DNA of 64,000 nucleotides from Saccoglossus kowalevskii (lineage: Eukaryota > Hemichordata > Enteropneusta > Harrimaniidae): positions 843,808 through 907,807 of the forward strand of contig NW_003116453.1 in assembly GCF_000003605.2 (NCBI RefSeq), in the 5' to 3' direction. A program made the position numbers and the translations under genes. Positions within the stretch are counted from its first letter, which is position 1. Every line of letters begins with the position of its first letter. The notes beneath the pieces are model-generated. The model ran no database searches, had not been told where the DNA came from, and worked only from the letters and a program-made list of their open reading frames with translations. This document shows positions 12,861 to 25,446 of the stretch, one piece after another.

Positions 12861-13035
12861 CTGGGCATATACGTTGTAAGATGGATTATACGTCCGTCGC
12901 TTCATCTCAATCCCGTCTCTTTTTAAATGTTCGTTGCAAACATCTATGTCCACAAATATGTTATCCTGCTCAGCCATGGTAGCGACTAGAGTGTAGTAGT
13001 ATTCTGTATTCACGTGAAGAAGGCTTGTATTGAAC
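12861..13035 (-). CDS. Candidate first coding exon of a minus-strand gene
   Basis: Between the acceptor ttctcttatctacag and the donor GCCCAG|gtacgt, a 175-nt block carries ATG at 12977 in good context (gctaccATGG) and 39 codons: MAEQDNIFVDIDVCNEHLKR followed by DGIEMKRRTYNPSYNVYAQ, ending in phase 0. Both splice sites are strong and the composition is protein-like, but I do not recognise the family. The frame also stays open upstream of the acceptor, so the 5' limit is uncertain. Exon-like blocks on the same strand at 8.8, 8.3 and 6.5 kb may belong to the same gene. Confidence 0.45.
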
Positions 13036-14499
13036 CTGTAGATAAGAGAAAATGGATATATGTGGGACCCTAAAATACAAAATGTATTTTCTCCAGTACC
13101 TCTTGTGAGCGCGACAGTTTTCGTTTCCCCGAGATTTCTTTCTGGGCCTAGTTTTTGTTTATTATAGAATGTTTTTACGACTGGTCGCACGCTCGTCATA
13201 TATAATATTATCTCACCACTGAGTTTTTCCCCAACTTTTGTCACTGACGACCGGTCGTGGGGTTGTGGGATCTAGTAACGTTAACCGCTTTATTTTTTTC
13301 ACACACAGGTTTCATTTTTTGAGTATGTTTTTTCACATGGTTTATTGTAAAAATGCAAGACTATTTTGTCGATCACGGCATATATATTGACTAGTGTTAT
13401 ATCTCCATAGTAACTCGAAGGCTTAAAATGCAAATAATTCAATAAGTACTAGTAATCCTTATTTTTTTTCATCGCTGCACTGCTTTACATATAACACAAG
13501 TCATGAAACACCGATGTCGTGAAATCGATGCAATATATTACCCAGTTCTTACCTGAAAATGTAAAAAATATAGAACGTCTGAGGTGTATTAATATTAATT
13601 CTTACTAATTGCTTACTTTATTTTACTTAAAACCGGATATTTTCTAATGTTGATCAAGAACCTACGCATTGCCCAGTAAATGACTGGTTTCATAACTCTC
13701 TTCGTATATATGCGATTTCAATTGCCGTGGTTATCCGTATTAACGTCACGGACGTAAACCCAGTTTGATTAAAATCCGATGTAAATATAGGCTCAATTTT
13801 TTAGTTTTATATTGTAATAAAAAAACCCGAACAAATGGCAAGTAAAAAATAAACAAAAAATATGTAATAAATATATATAAAGGAAAAAAGATATATAATT
13901 TAAAAATAAATAAATGAATTGAGGATATACCTACATCGAATTTTAATCAGATTGAACCCAGGCCGAACCTGGAAGCAAAGTCGCCATATTGAGTGTCTTG
14001 CCACATCGCATGTACATATCAAAGACAGTATATAAATAAATATAAAGCGAAATAATGTACAAAATATCGAAGTCATCATAAATGGAATCTAAACAAACAC
14101 AAATTAGAACGGACTATGAGAAGAACTGGTTCAGGGCGACCGATAAATCCACATAATTAATTAATGACTCTATGTATTTGACGTTCCTGTTTTCCATCAG
14201 CGCATGACTGGGTGATTGTACAAGGATCCGAAGGATTGGGAATGTAATTAGTAAATTGTACTCTACGTATACATTTAGATTCCCTACGCACACACCGTTG
14301 GTTTATTAGTAAAACGGTATTTCAATTAAGGGTCCCTCACTTGAAACCGGGGGGGAGTGGGGGGCTTAACGGTAAAAAGATGATGACTATCGTTATGCAA
14401 TATCACACACGTGAATCATGTTAATTAACAAAACAATTCGAGTCAACGCAAGGTCGACCTTTCGAAATGATAAGGATCTTCGGACGGTAACCCACATCA

Positions 14500-14660
14500 T
14501 CACTGACGTCATATTAAGTCGCCGATTATTTTTTTAAAACAAGTAAAGGAAATGTATGCTTACCGTATTTTTAACCTGCGTTGTTTACGGCGTTTGCATC
14601 GATCATAAACTCCTTAGTGACGTAGTTCAAAATGGCGGATTATCAGGACTCGTTCGAAAA
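14500..14660 (-). promoter_or_regulatory. Possible promoter and 5' UTR exon with YY1-like and CRE motifs
   Basis: On the minus strand CCGCCATTTTGAA (14628-14640, the YY1 core) is followed by TACGTCAC and, about 70 bases on, a strong donor (aaaatacg|gtaagcat at 14563). A palindromic TGACGTCA (CRE) stands at 14505-14512. This could be the start of the minus-strand gene whose ATG exon is at 12861-13035. It is motif-based only. Confidence 0.3.
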
Positions 14661-17600
14661 AAAAAAAAAAAAAAAAAGCGACGTATCAGGTTTCAAACGA
14701 TGGTTAGCGTAAATTGCTCCCGGTTAATAAAACACACAACGGTGTTACAAGGCTGTTGGGTCGTAAATAGCATTACAGGAGAACGGGGGAATATCTAAAA
14801 ATTACAATATCAACATCGCAATATTGCATTGTGTTAGAGTGAGTGAGTGACCTTATTTTTTATTAATGCATTTTCATTTGAATAACAATGACACGCCGAA
14901 GGCATTATGTTAAATTGGTTTATGAAGAGAATCATTGAGACTGCGTATGAAATGCACAGTGCTGTGTGTTTCAGAGAGCGTGGTATTTTCAGCTGTAAAA
15001 GTGTAAAACACCGGGTGCTGAAAGTACTTATGGTGTAACGGCGTGACAATGTTTTCCATTCGGATAATGAGAATAAGAGGTCGATCTAAAATCACTGGGA
15101 TGGTTAGAATGTTTGTTTAAAAAATGCAAACTCGGCACCAATAAGAAAAATTATGCCAGGTATTGCAGAAAAAAATGTTTGCACATTAAAGAAAATTTAA
15201 ATGTATAGACAAGACACCGCAAAACAATTGCACAGGTCACACTCTTTCAGCCATCCCTATGATTTGAAATGTTTGACGTCTAAATACAATTTACTCAAGC
15301 TGAAAGTGGTCGCATCCCAATGAACTACGTATATGAACTGAGGGCGTTCATGGTCTGATCGAGTGTTTAATGCGGCAAATGTTTTATTTTATCAATTGCT
15401 GTTATTTGTGGAGAATTATATGCTATGACGAAAATAACACATGTAGAAAATCACAAATCTCATTTTGAATGAATATATGAATAGGCAAACGACCACTTTT
15501 ATGCGCATAGATTCCTGGTATGAAAGACAAATTCGTGATGACATCGATTGGACTAAAAGAGCCAATCTCCCTCTCTTTTTCAGCTGAAATTACGTTTTTG
15601 CTATTTTTGTCTTGCTTTCAAGGAACAAAATCAGGTTCAGTATGGACGATGCAAAAATCGTCAATAATAAATAATTATACTAAATAGCATTTCAGTGATG
15701 AAATCACGGTAAAGACCATAAATCTAGATCGTCCGATGGCTTCACAGAAAAAACTCACATGATAAATATTTAACGATTTAAAATTTCACAGAATAACAAA
15801 TAATTCCCTATTCGAGTTGGAACCTTGAACTTATCCGTAATGCATGTTGTCACAATGACCTAATCTGACACACGTGATTCCAAGTGAATATAAATAAAGA
15901 AACATGTCAGGATGTCAGGAAAAAATTTAATTTTAAACTTAATCTATAAGCAATTATTCTAAAAATAGATCATATGACACACCGTGTGTTTATTGATTTA
16001 CCGCGGTAATGTCTAGGTTGCAATTAGAACAATCGATTAAGCAACACAGCATGGAAGCGGAGTGTCACGCAGCACATTGTGATTCGAACCCACAATATCA
16101 TACATATAATTTTAGAATATTAACAGTTGATTAAAATTACATGGAGCCTTGGAAAGGGTGTTAATTAGTGATTGTTCAGCGGGTGGTACAATGTGATTAG
16201 TATGGTACTTCTTATATTTGACAACAACAACATGTGATTGTTATTACAATAGCCATGTGCATGCACGAAACAGTATAGTGTACGTAATTTGACGATGTAT
16301 AAATATGAAAAATACTTATGATGTACATATTGTGGCATTATGATAATTCATTCGAAATAGAATAGAAAAGATTCAATGATGCCGACATATTTTTGTAGAC
16401 GACAGTTGTCCGCACCGTTCTGTGAGCATTATTGTCGTCAACGAATTCGAAGGGCATATAGTAAAAAAGAACCGTTGTACAAAGCTTTCTTTGAAAACAC
16501 GTAGGTAATACATGATGTATGAATGTGCTGATGCCAACATTATGCCGTACATAACGGTGGTTCACCCCTGCCCAGGCTCGGACAAAAGTTAAATTCAAAA
16601 AGATAATAATAATAAAATAAAATAAAATAATATTTAAAAATTAAAATTAAATAAGCAGGAATAAATTCATTACATGGAGAATTTGTGTGTAGTGTCGATT
16701 TTTTCCTTTATTGGTTTTTAAATAAAGGAGGAAATTAACATAGCTCATAGCGCAGAATATGACGACTACCCGGATCGAGTGCGCTGTGAGATATCAACCA
16801 TTTTAACTACTTAAAGTATCCCACATCTCATGTATATGCCATAAACTCGCAAACATTTCGTGGTAAAGAGAACATATCATTGACACAAGCTAATTTAAGA
16901 ATGGTGATAGTAACCTGCAAAACGTCTAGCCAATAAGTTATGTCACACGTTCTGATGCATTATCTATTACGTTGTTAGAGTACCGTAATTTATTGTGATT
17001 TTGTAGTAACGGATATATTTCGAGAACAGATGAGTACAGACAATGAGATACCTCAGAATACAATTATAAACTTTTTACGAACACCCACACACTAGATTCG
17101 AATTACTTATGGCCAACTTGAAGGCAAGAGACAACGACCTCTTGGCCAAATTCAAGGCCAACAGAAACCGAAAACATACCACTGTTTCCTTGTTTGAGTC
17201 GGCAAAGAACAATATAGAAAAAATATGAAGAGAAATAAGAAAATCAGATATTTATCAATTCGACACAACAGGGCTTCATTATGTTTATTTTGTAGTCCTA
17301 TATGTAACTGAGCCAACAGTAAAAGTGTAATTAAGCCTTCAGCCTTGACTTTACCTGATATGTGAAAATATATAAGGGATTAACTGGTTTGCATAACACA
17401 TGGATGAACACGAATATAATTTGACCGACGCCTCATGTGGCTATAGGACAAGCTATCATGGTGACACGAGTAGATCAAGTTGGAGCGAATGAGATGAGAT
17501 GTGATGTGATGTTTTCTAATTACAGATGAAACCCATGTCCACTTCACATTCAAAAATATGAAGAATTGACTCAACTTCATTGCCAAGAGAACTTGACTTT

Positions 17601-17768
17601 CATCTGATTCGATGAAATTATTTAAACAATACTCTATTGTAAGTCGCCCTCAAGATTGGTGATTTGCAGTCATGAAGTGTTGGTTTAACGTTTACAGACA
17701 GGCAAAGACCACCCTCACTGTGTTTTATTATGGACTATCACTAAATATGCACAGATCGTATCCTTTTC
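14661..17768. other. No supported gene
   Basis: AT-rich, with a 21-base A tract near 14660 and a B-box-like GTTCGAATC on the minus strand near 16087. Nothing else was interpretable. Confidence 0.55.
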
Positions 17769-17931
17769 TTAAAGGGAGGAGTCGTCACCTGCGCATGCGT
17801 CAGATGGCCATAGCGTGTCATTGTTTACAAGCAAGCGTCTACCCATGAGCCTTTGCGTTTTAGTGTGTGTTGTTATCGTCGCTTGGGACTCAATTCCCGC
17901 GCGTGCGCAGGTGACGATCCTCCCGCTTTAA
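17769..17931. mobile_element. TTAA-flanked MITE copy 3
   Basis: 163 bp. Ends TTAAAGGGAGGAGTCGTCAC and GTGACGATCCTCCCGCTTTAA, with the same interior as copy 2 in the same orientation. Confidence 0.9.
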
Positions 17932-18106
17932 TCACTAAAGTGCAATGTGCATTTTGCATCAAGTACTGCACTTTCGTAATTCCAGCAACCATGGATTTGT
18001 GGCATTTATATTCAAATTTTATGAATATATTTCCACCACCTGAGATGGGTGCAATTAAAAGCCACGAAGGTGTGGTAGGGATACGTTGATTGTAGTACAT
18101 ACTAAC

Positions 18107-18433
18107 TGTTTTCCCAGAGGGCTCCCCTGCTTTGGAATTTAAAACTCGCATGTTCACTGTCTGTGGATATTTTTTCTTCATGTGGTCAGGCAAGTGAAAT
18201 TGTTCTGACAGGAACCTACTAGTGATGCTTTTGTCAGAAGGAATCAGAATACAGGAGTGAACCTGTGACAGGCCAAGTTATTGACGGTGGGATAATGCCC
18301 TCTGTAGGACATGTTGGGTGCAAAGTGTTCCCGGAAGTAGAAATTGTTTAACTCATTATCATTTTTGGTTAAGATCTTATAATCACTGCAAAATATCCCC
18401 TTCTCAGACAAGAGGGTAATGACTGCCCTGGAA
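18107..18433 (-). pseudogene. Exon-like block broken by a frameshift
   Basis: From the acceptor ctgccttgtccag the minus strand reads SSRAVITLLSEKGIFCSDYK and continues through NFYFREHFAPNMSYRGHYPT to NLACHRFTPV. It then must shift frame near 18250 to continue ILIPSDKSITSRFLSEQFHL, PDHMKKKYPQTVNMRVLNSK and AGEPSGKT, up to a gttagt donor. Both halves look like one protein and neither makes sense alone, so I read it as a decayed exon or an assembly indel. Family not recognised. Confidence 0.35.
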
Positions 18434-20220
18434 CTGGACAAGGCAGAACGCCACCATCAATCACACATAATAAACTATTGCACTGATTCTTATTAATAAC
18501 TATGTGCAAGGTTGCACGGTACACCAATTGCGTGATCCCACAATAAAAGTTATACCTAAAAGTTATAGGCGATTTACAGATTCACTTTTCAATGTTGATG
18601 TCCTCATCGAGGTTATACGACCACCATAAAACTAAAGTGCATTTTCATCAATTATATCATGTTCTTATATAACTTACGTATTCCTACTTGAATTGATAAT
18701 CTGAGAGCTTAAGCTGTGATATACATTTGCATCACATTTTTTTCCCACTTGGAGGATTACACATATATAGCAGTCTCCTCGTGCTCATTTGTTTAACGCG
18801 TTGTACAAGTAATTGTCTTGTTCTCATCATTATCTATGTCATGGATTTCATTTTTCAAATCACTTTTACTTTGTTTGTATGTGTCCATTTTGTCAATTAG
18901 ACCTGTACTCTCATTACATTTTTTCTGAATCACCAGGAATATATCCAATATTTATAATGTCATCTTTACTACAGAATTTTAATAAAGTAGATTTGATAGA
19001 CTACTAGTACTTTATATTTGTAAAGATTCGAAGAAAATTCTTAATAGATGTGTTCTTAATTCGTAACTGTAATTTATCATGCGGTATAATGGTATACAGG
19101 TTTGAAAAATCAAAAGCGTTAACTATGTTGCGAAATCTTGAGTTTATGTTTTATTGCAAAGTTAATGTTTTTGAGCACTTCTTCATCTCAGTTTCAGTGT
19201 TCCAATTTGACATAAAAATACATTGGCCAAGCAAGCAATTTTAACGGTTGCGACGCTAAAGATCGACTATTGAACGTACCAGAAGCTCCACATTAATATG
19301 TTGACCTTCAACGTGACCTGTATCACAAGCCGAACTAAAAACTATGACTGTTCGGTTCATACAGAAGCCGTAAAAATAGTGATGTCACTGATTTATTACG
19401 AGTCAGACACTGCTTCTACGCATGCGTATACTGAAACACCTTCAAAGTTTTAACACTGTGCAGCATTATTTATTACATCTAACTAGTAACCATGCCGACC
19501 ATCTTTGCCATCCACACTGCTCGACACATCGAAAGTGAAAAGACAACAAAGACGTCAAAAATTGAACAAATAACTCTAATAGTTAAGTATATCACGCAGA
19601 AAAGAACAAAATTATAAACTGTGAACAAAGTTTAAAAGAGACGTGTTACTCCTACCACGTGTGTATTGTATTGTACTGTACTGTATTCTTGATCGTGAGA
19701 TCGAATCCTGTGTTTTATGTTGTAATATTTGTCTGTCTGTTTGCATTTTAAAATGTATTGTACTGTATTGTAGTATATATAGTAACGTAACGTTATGCTC
19801 TATGGAAATTTCAATTGTATTAAGTTATATTGTATTTTGTATTCTAGATATACCTGCCAACATACCGTGACTCTTAGAAAATTTGTTTAAAAAAATAAAC
19901 TAATTTCATAACTATTGATTATTGTGAGTGAGTGAGTGAGTGAGTGAGTGAGTGAGTGAGTGAGTGAGTGAGTGAGTGAGTGAGTGAGTGAGTGAGTGAG
20001 TGAGTGAGTGAGTAAACACTGTGTTATGTATTTGCCAGTCGACGAAGTGTACTTGTTAACAACGACACCAGATGACGTATTCTTTGAAACAAGTGTACCG
20101 ATTACGAGTGAGTACATTTCACACGTCCCGTGCGTTAAAATCCACAATGAAATTTACTGACGAATATTGTGTTCAAACACATTATTTATAATCATAATAA
20201 TTTTACATATAGAATTATTG
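18434..20220. other. Intergenic, microsatellite only
   Basis: Contains degenerate tgtattgtac repeats (19662-19780) and the (GAGT)n array. It includes the likely 3' flank of the bursicon-like gene. Confidence 0.55.
19924..20014. repeat. (GAGT)n tetranucleotide microsatellite
   Basis: About 22 perfect gtga units. Confidence 0.97.
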
Positions 20221-21163
20221 TCAATGACAACGGCGCGCGGAACAGGCACATTCTCTGAGAATTCCGATGTGTTAGTACAGACCACTTCTACACGAACTTA
20301 ATGAAGCATNNNNNNNNNNNNNNNNNNNNNNNNNNNNNNNNNNNNNNNNNNNNNNNNNNNNNNNNNNNNNNNNNNNNNNNNNNNNNNNNNNNNNNNNNNN
20401 NNNNNNNNNNNNNNNNNNNNNNNNNNNNNNNNNNNNNNNNNNNNNNNNNNNNNNNNNNNNNNNNNNNNNNNNNNNNNNNNNNNNNNNNNNNNNNNNNNNN
20501 NNNNNGGCGCGCGGAACAGGCACATTCTCTGAGAATTCCGATGTGTTTAGTAACAGGACCACTTCTACAACGAACTTTAAATGGAAGCATGTCGAACGAA
20601 ACTTCCGTGGAGCATGAACAGAGTTGGTTGGTGTAGCTGTCTGTGTCCGTGTCATCGGAGGCAACAGGCAGTGAATAAGAGTTACAAGTACAGTAACAGC
20701 CGTACGCAGGAATCACCGCGGGCAAGCAACCATGAAAACGCACACCGAGTACTATCGGTCGTATCGTGCACGTGTTCGGATTTGTCAGTGTGCCTGAAGA
20801 ATTGCGACGACGTTCGCGTATTATTGGTGGCTTGACCGTGTCCGCATTAGGCGTGTCTCTACCGTCCCATGGACCCATTGGTTGCTGTCTGTCACTTGAA
20901 AACAGAGAAGGAGACGTATAGTCGTCAATTATGTCAAGTTCGTCCCATGTTATTTCTTCCTCGTTGAAGGAACTCCCATCAACAGGCACTTCGTATTGCC
21001 AACCTGGCTGCATGTCGTCAATTCTGTTTGAGAAATCTGACCATCCATGGCTATTTATGTCATTGATAGAACCACCGCGATCTGCGATGTAAGCATGCCC
21101 GCCTTTTCCAGCCACTAGTAAACTGAATACAAGCATCAGTGTTATTCGTCGGAGGTCCATTTT
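20221..21163 (-). CDS. Bursicon-like cystine-knot (CTCK) prohormone
   Basis: ATG at 21160 on the minus strand directly follows a splice acceptor (ctacacttccag|aaa), implying a 5' UTR intron. The frame reads a signal peptide (MDLRRITLMLVFSLLVAG), an acidic 90-residue region, RERRR at 115-119, NSS, then a cystine knot from Cys131: CTIRPIVLGVRFHGC, LPAVIPAYGCYCTCNSY, CSCS, VRC, ECACSARRCH. GCxPxxIPxYxC...CxSY matches bursicon alpha best; gremlin/DAN proteins share CNS(F/Y) but not the rest. Bursicon subunits are secreted dimeric hormones acting on LGR2-type receptors; that role is inferred here. The frame hits an assembly gap at 20505, but the duplicated flank at 20221-20309 gives the true end (RCH, stop at 20221-20223), for about 221 aa. 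The CC of the usual CMCC motif is CS here. Confidence 0.68.
20310..20505. other. Assembly gap (196 N), spurious
   Basis: A run of 196 N. The sequence left of it (20232-20309) repeats the sequence right of it (20506-20590) apart from single-base deletions, so the gap probably does not exist in the genome. Confidence 0.95.
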
Positions 21164-24100
21164 CTGGAAGTGTAGAAAAACATGAAAGGAATTACATCAT
21201 TAGTTACTACAATAACTACATCATTGTTCACTGTTAACCATCAATGCATATTGACACAATAAGACTGCAGCGGAATATCGTGTGAATATGTCACCGAGGG
21301 TAAAATATTGGCCGTTAAACTGCATCGACAACAGGACAAGATTTAACAGTTTATTTTATTATATTATTTTTTTTAATTAAAGGATTTTTTTTTAGTTTAT
21401 TTTGAAAAATGTCTGAAGTTCGTACTAACTTCAGAAATCTCTCTTTTGACAGCCAAGTGTCGTCGATTGTGATAATCTCATTTTAATATGAGCTACTTCG
21501 CAAATAAAATAAAATACGACTAAGCCTTTCATGTTGGTTTTATTTTGAGCAACTGTTCGGCTGAACAGATTGCACGGCTGGTTGCATGGCGAATGAAGTT
21601 AGTTATATTCAATAGCATTGATTTAAACGAAATCCCACGAGTCCCAGTTATCATTGAGAATAACCCAACAACTTCAATTATTGTGTCCATATCTTACATG
21701 CATAAACCCCGGGGACTGTGCAAATTGTGTATCAGGAGATACTAGTAATAATTGCACAGAGTCATTATTATTTATGGTGTAATTAGTAGTCATTCATATA
21801 CATTAATAGTACACCGTTATCCGCACTATTTCCTGACCACGTGGGTGTCGTTTTATCTTGGTTCTCTTCACTAACAGAATAAGTTGCACGTACACTCCAG
21901 GGAGATGACATGGACCACTGGCGATCAAGTAAACCCATTATTGTCGAATGCATATTCTTGGTGATATTAAGTACATGCAATTCACGAGCATATAAACACG
22001 CAACACGCGAGATCCGAACTCACGACCACGACAAAGCCCCTTGTCACTGTAAGTAGACGTCGCGCACCCGTCAGCCGCCACACTAACTCTCCCAAATAAT
22101 ATGACTCGAAATAGCGGGTACCTGCAGTGACTAGATGTAGTTGGACGAATATCTACATACATATAAAGCCGAATATTACTGGTCCGTATGACCTATCCAG
22201 TTTCCCTCTTGGAAACATGTGCATGTGCACCAGCGATGTCTGACATCTAGATGAAACTGCCATATGTACAGGCGAAATACGAACACATAATACGCGAGAT
22301 ATGAGCTGAACTATAATGTCCATAACGCTCTTTTCATGCAAATATATTTAAATTCAAGGTAAATTATCAAAGACGCCACAAAAAAGTACATACTAGTATA
22401 TTACCCGGAAAATCACTGTGTGATTAAATATAAAAAAGGATTTGCATTGTTTCAATGGAAATTGATAGACTATATTTGAGAACTGACATTAAGATTTCCT
22501 TATAGAGTCCCTTATATTAACTTCGTAATCCACATATAATTATATCAGTAAAATTAGGTGCCTACCCCCAATATTTGTTTTTTGACATGTGACCTTGTAT
22601 AGAAGTATGCAATCTATTTGCAAACTATGAAAAGATTCCAAGTACTTTCGTGAAACAGTATTCAGCAACCTTAATAAGTTAGCGTCACTGAGCAATTATC
22701 TGGCAACTCGGTTGAGTTGTCACATTGCACTATTATACGTAAACACCATGGCATGTGATCGTCAATCGTGCGTGGGTGAGTATCGAGTAAATGTTCAGAC
22801 GACATGCGAACATTAGCCATATGAATTATCGCCTACAGCACTTGTAGCTATTAAACGCTGACTTGAGAGGCGGAGTGGAAATGATGAGAGTAATGATTTG
22901 TATTTTAGTCTATAACAAACGTACCCAGGGAGAGTTTTGTCAACAGTGATATAACTTTACGCATAATCAACTAAATTGAATGACATTTCAATTGAAAAGT
23001 GAATAATATAATGAATCAGCCAATATGCTATTACGGGTATTTCGTATTCGATCGAGTTACTTCGATGATTTCAGTGATTATTGATTTCTTTTCTGTTTTC
23101 AAATATTCCCGTCTGCTTTTGTATATATACTGCTCGATACGTACGTGTTTTACTTTTTTTCGCTACAATCCGAGCAGGTTAGTTGGTAGCATGTTTGTTC
23201 CCAGTAGCAAAATAAGCGGTGAATGGCATGATCGCTTCGCAGGAAGGAGTTTGCATATTCGCTTCATATAGCAGCATGTTTTACTGAGCCGTAAAATCCT
23301 GCCCAACCGAACAAATAACGACCATAATAACGAACGTATAACAATACGGACGTGTTTCAAAGATCTAGGATCGACAAAGCATATTCGAAAAATTAACTTA
23401 GCTTAAATTAGCTAAAGAATAAATATGAAAAAAAAACTTTTCTTTGCGCGTGTTTAATAGAAATACTATAACATGTTTGTTATATCGATATGAAAGGATA
23501 TGCCCTATATGAGTACGGCGAAGATTTGAATAAAGAAATACAAAAGAAAAAAGAAAATACAATTGAGCTGGAGTATAGGCAACTTAAATGTGATAGACGC
23601 GGTATAGTTCAAAAATAATAATAGTATTCACGCGATTATTATGATTGGCCAATCAACACATTGTACGCGAAGTTACATATAGTGCGCTTGAATCGAAAAA
23701 CATATGGAAAACAATACTAATGTGTTTCCTGAACAAACTTAGTTAATAGAATGTACAGAGTAGACGATATTATTCAAAACACAGTTCAGGGAACGAAATA
23801 AAATAAATATTCTTCAGCAAAAGCAGCTAGTATTACCTTATATAATAAGCACAGTTACAGCGATCTTCCTATTTCATAACCGTCTGGAGATCTAGAGTAG
23901 ACTAACCAATTACTGACGAAGGCTTAGAAGTTACTGAGCCGCATCCGATGAGTGCCGCGTGTATCCCTCCTAGTAACCAATCGATTAATTTCTGCAAAAC
24001 AATATGTATATGGTCAGTTGGTGCGTTAAGTACTCTGAGTCTTCTCTCACAGTGGCACTGTGGAAATAAGCGCGTTTTACGTTGTTACTTTGCAACAATC

Positions 24101-25446
24101 GTTAACAATTGCGGTGTGTAGGTTTGACCCCAATAAATGACATTATCAATCGACGCCAATGGCCTATGTAGCCATACCGACTCTCAATAAAACTCACATA
24201 GAAACAATAGCCACATTTTGAATATTTATTATTATTGGTTGAATAATTTATTCGTAACATTGCTGATCCGGCGCGATAAATACGAACGATATTTTTTTAG
24301 GAAATAATTAACTCGCTCATTATAAAAATGACATGTGCGCAAAAAAAAAAAAAACAATTTAAACTTGTTGCTAGGCACGTAACACCCCAGAATTTATACA
24401 GAACAGTACAAAGTATTATTATTAGTAAAAATTGGTGCAATATAATAGCTAGATGTATTTGGATACTTACATGTACAGAACAGTATGAGGAGTGCATACG
24501 TGCACAACCACGTCAACTTGTTTTCACCGAAGAAGCCAATGCAATACAGAGCACAGCCGTAATAAAAGATTGGTTAGTTATACACTCTTAAATGTGTCAT
24601 ATTTCAGTGCGATAGGAAGTACTCACACAGTAGGTGAAGTGTAACGACGATGAAACGGGTCTTTATATCTACATGTATTCAATGTTTGACTCACCAGGGG
24701 GTTCAAAACACTTCACGAAGTAGACTCAATCCCACAATGGCGATTGAGTTTGAATATAAAACACTTGCTTTAAGGAAACCCCCCCAAGTGTGTCAATCGC
24801 GGAGCAAGTAAATGAATGCCGCATTTAATTTGACCCTAATGGCTGGTTTTTAAACGACATGCTGATTTTTAATGGAATGCTGTTAATTTGCTAGAACATT
24901 AAAAAATATTTTTCTCGGAACTTAAAACACAGCAAAATATTTTAAGAATTCACTCAATGAAAACTAAATTTTTGTTTGTGACTTAAAAAAGTAAAGCTAC
25001 ATATAGTTATTATTAATATAATGGAACATGTGTACGTATTCACAGAAGCATTTTATATATAGAATAAAAAAAGACAACCTCACGAACTTTCAATTTAACC
25101 AAAAAACAACTGCGAAGTATGACGAAACAAAGTGATCTAATATAAGTTTTTTTTAATCACTGGATTCGTCTACATTAGTTTTCATCAAATTGTATCGAAT
25201 TCTGAAAGTCACGTGGTTTCTTCCATTAACTCACACCGGCGTCCTGTGGAGTGAAGAATGGCACTCAGCTTAACACGAATAAGCAGTATACAACTCTGAA
25301 ATGATCGTATTTATTGCTATTACTTTTGACGGGCCTTCACGTTCATCTAAAGCACTTCACTAATTGTGTCAGTACATTTAAAACAACTATGTGAATATGC
25401 CTAATCGATCGAGTTGTCATGGAGTTTCACCAATATAGTAAGCATT
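21164..25446. other. No supported gene; upstream of the bursicon-like gene
   Basis: Should contain the 5' UTR exon and promoter of the minus-strand bursicon-like gene, but I could not place them. It includes the possible SINE fragment. Confidence 0.5.
21965..22100 (-). repeat. Possible tRNA-derived SINE fragment
   Basis: On the minus strand TGGCGGCTGACGGG (A-box-like) is followed about 60 nt later by GAGTTCGGATCTC (B-box-like). The spacing is too long for a functional tRNA gene, so a tRNA-derived SINE is the better reading. Only one copy was recognised. Confidence 0.3.

Noticed and set aside
12732-13244. 170-codon minus-strand ORF taken as one exon
   Set aside because: A good acceptor and donor lie inside it. 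The shorter 12861-13035 exon with an ATG in good context explains it better, though the longer form is not excluded.
16040-16100. GTTCGAATC box on the minus strand, suspected tRNA gene
   Set aside because: No A box or acceptor stem at tRNA spacing.
19887-20147. ORF with LTHS repeats
   Set aside because: Translation of the (GAGT)n microsatellite.
24477-24570. Minus-strand peptide CALYCIGFFGENKLTW resembling the second membrane segment of a tetraspanin, before an AT|gtaagt donor
   Set aside because: The frame has a stop upstream with no AG acceptor in between, and no other tetraspanin exon was found nearby. Probably chance.
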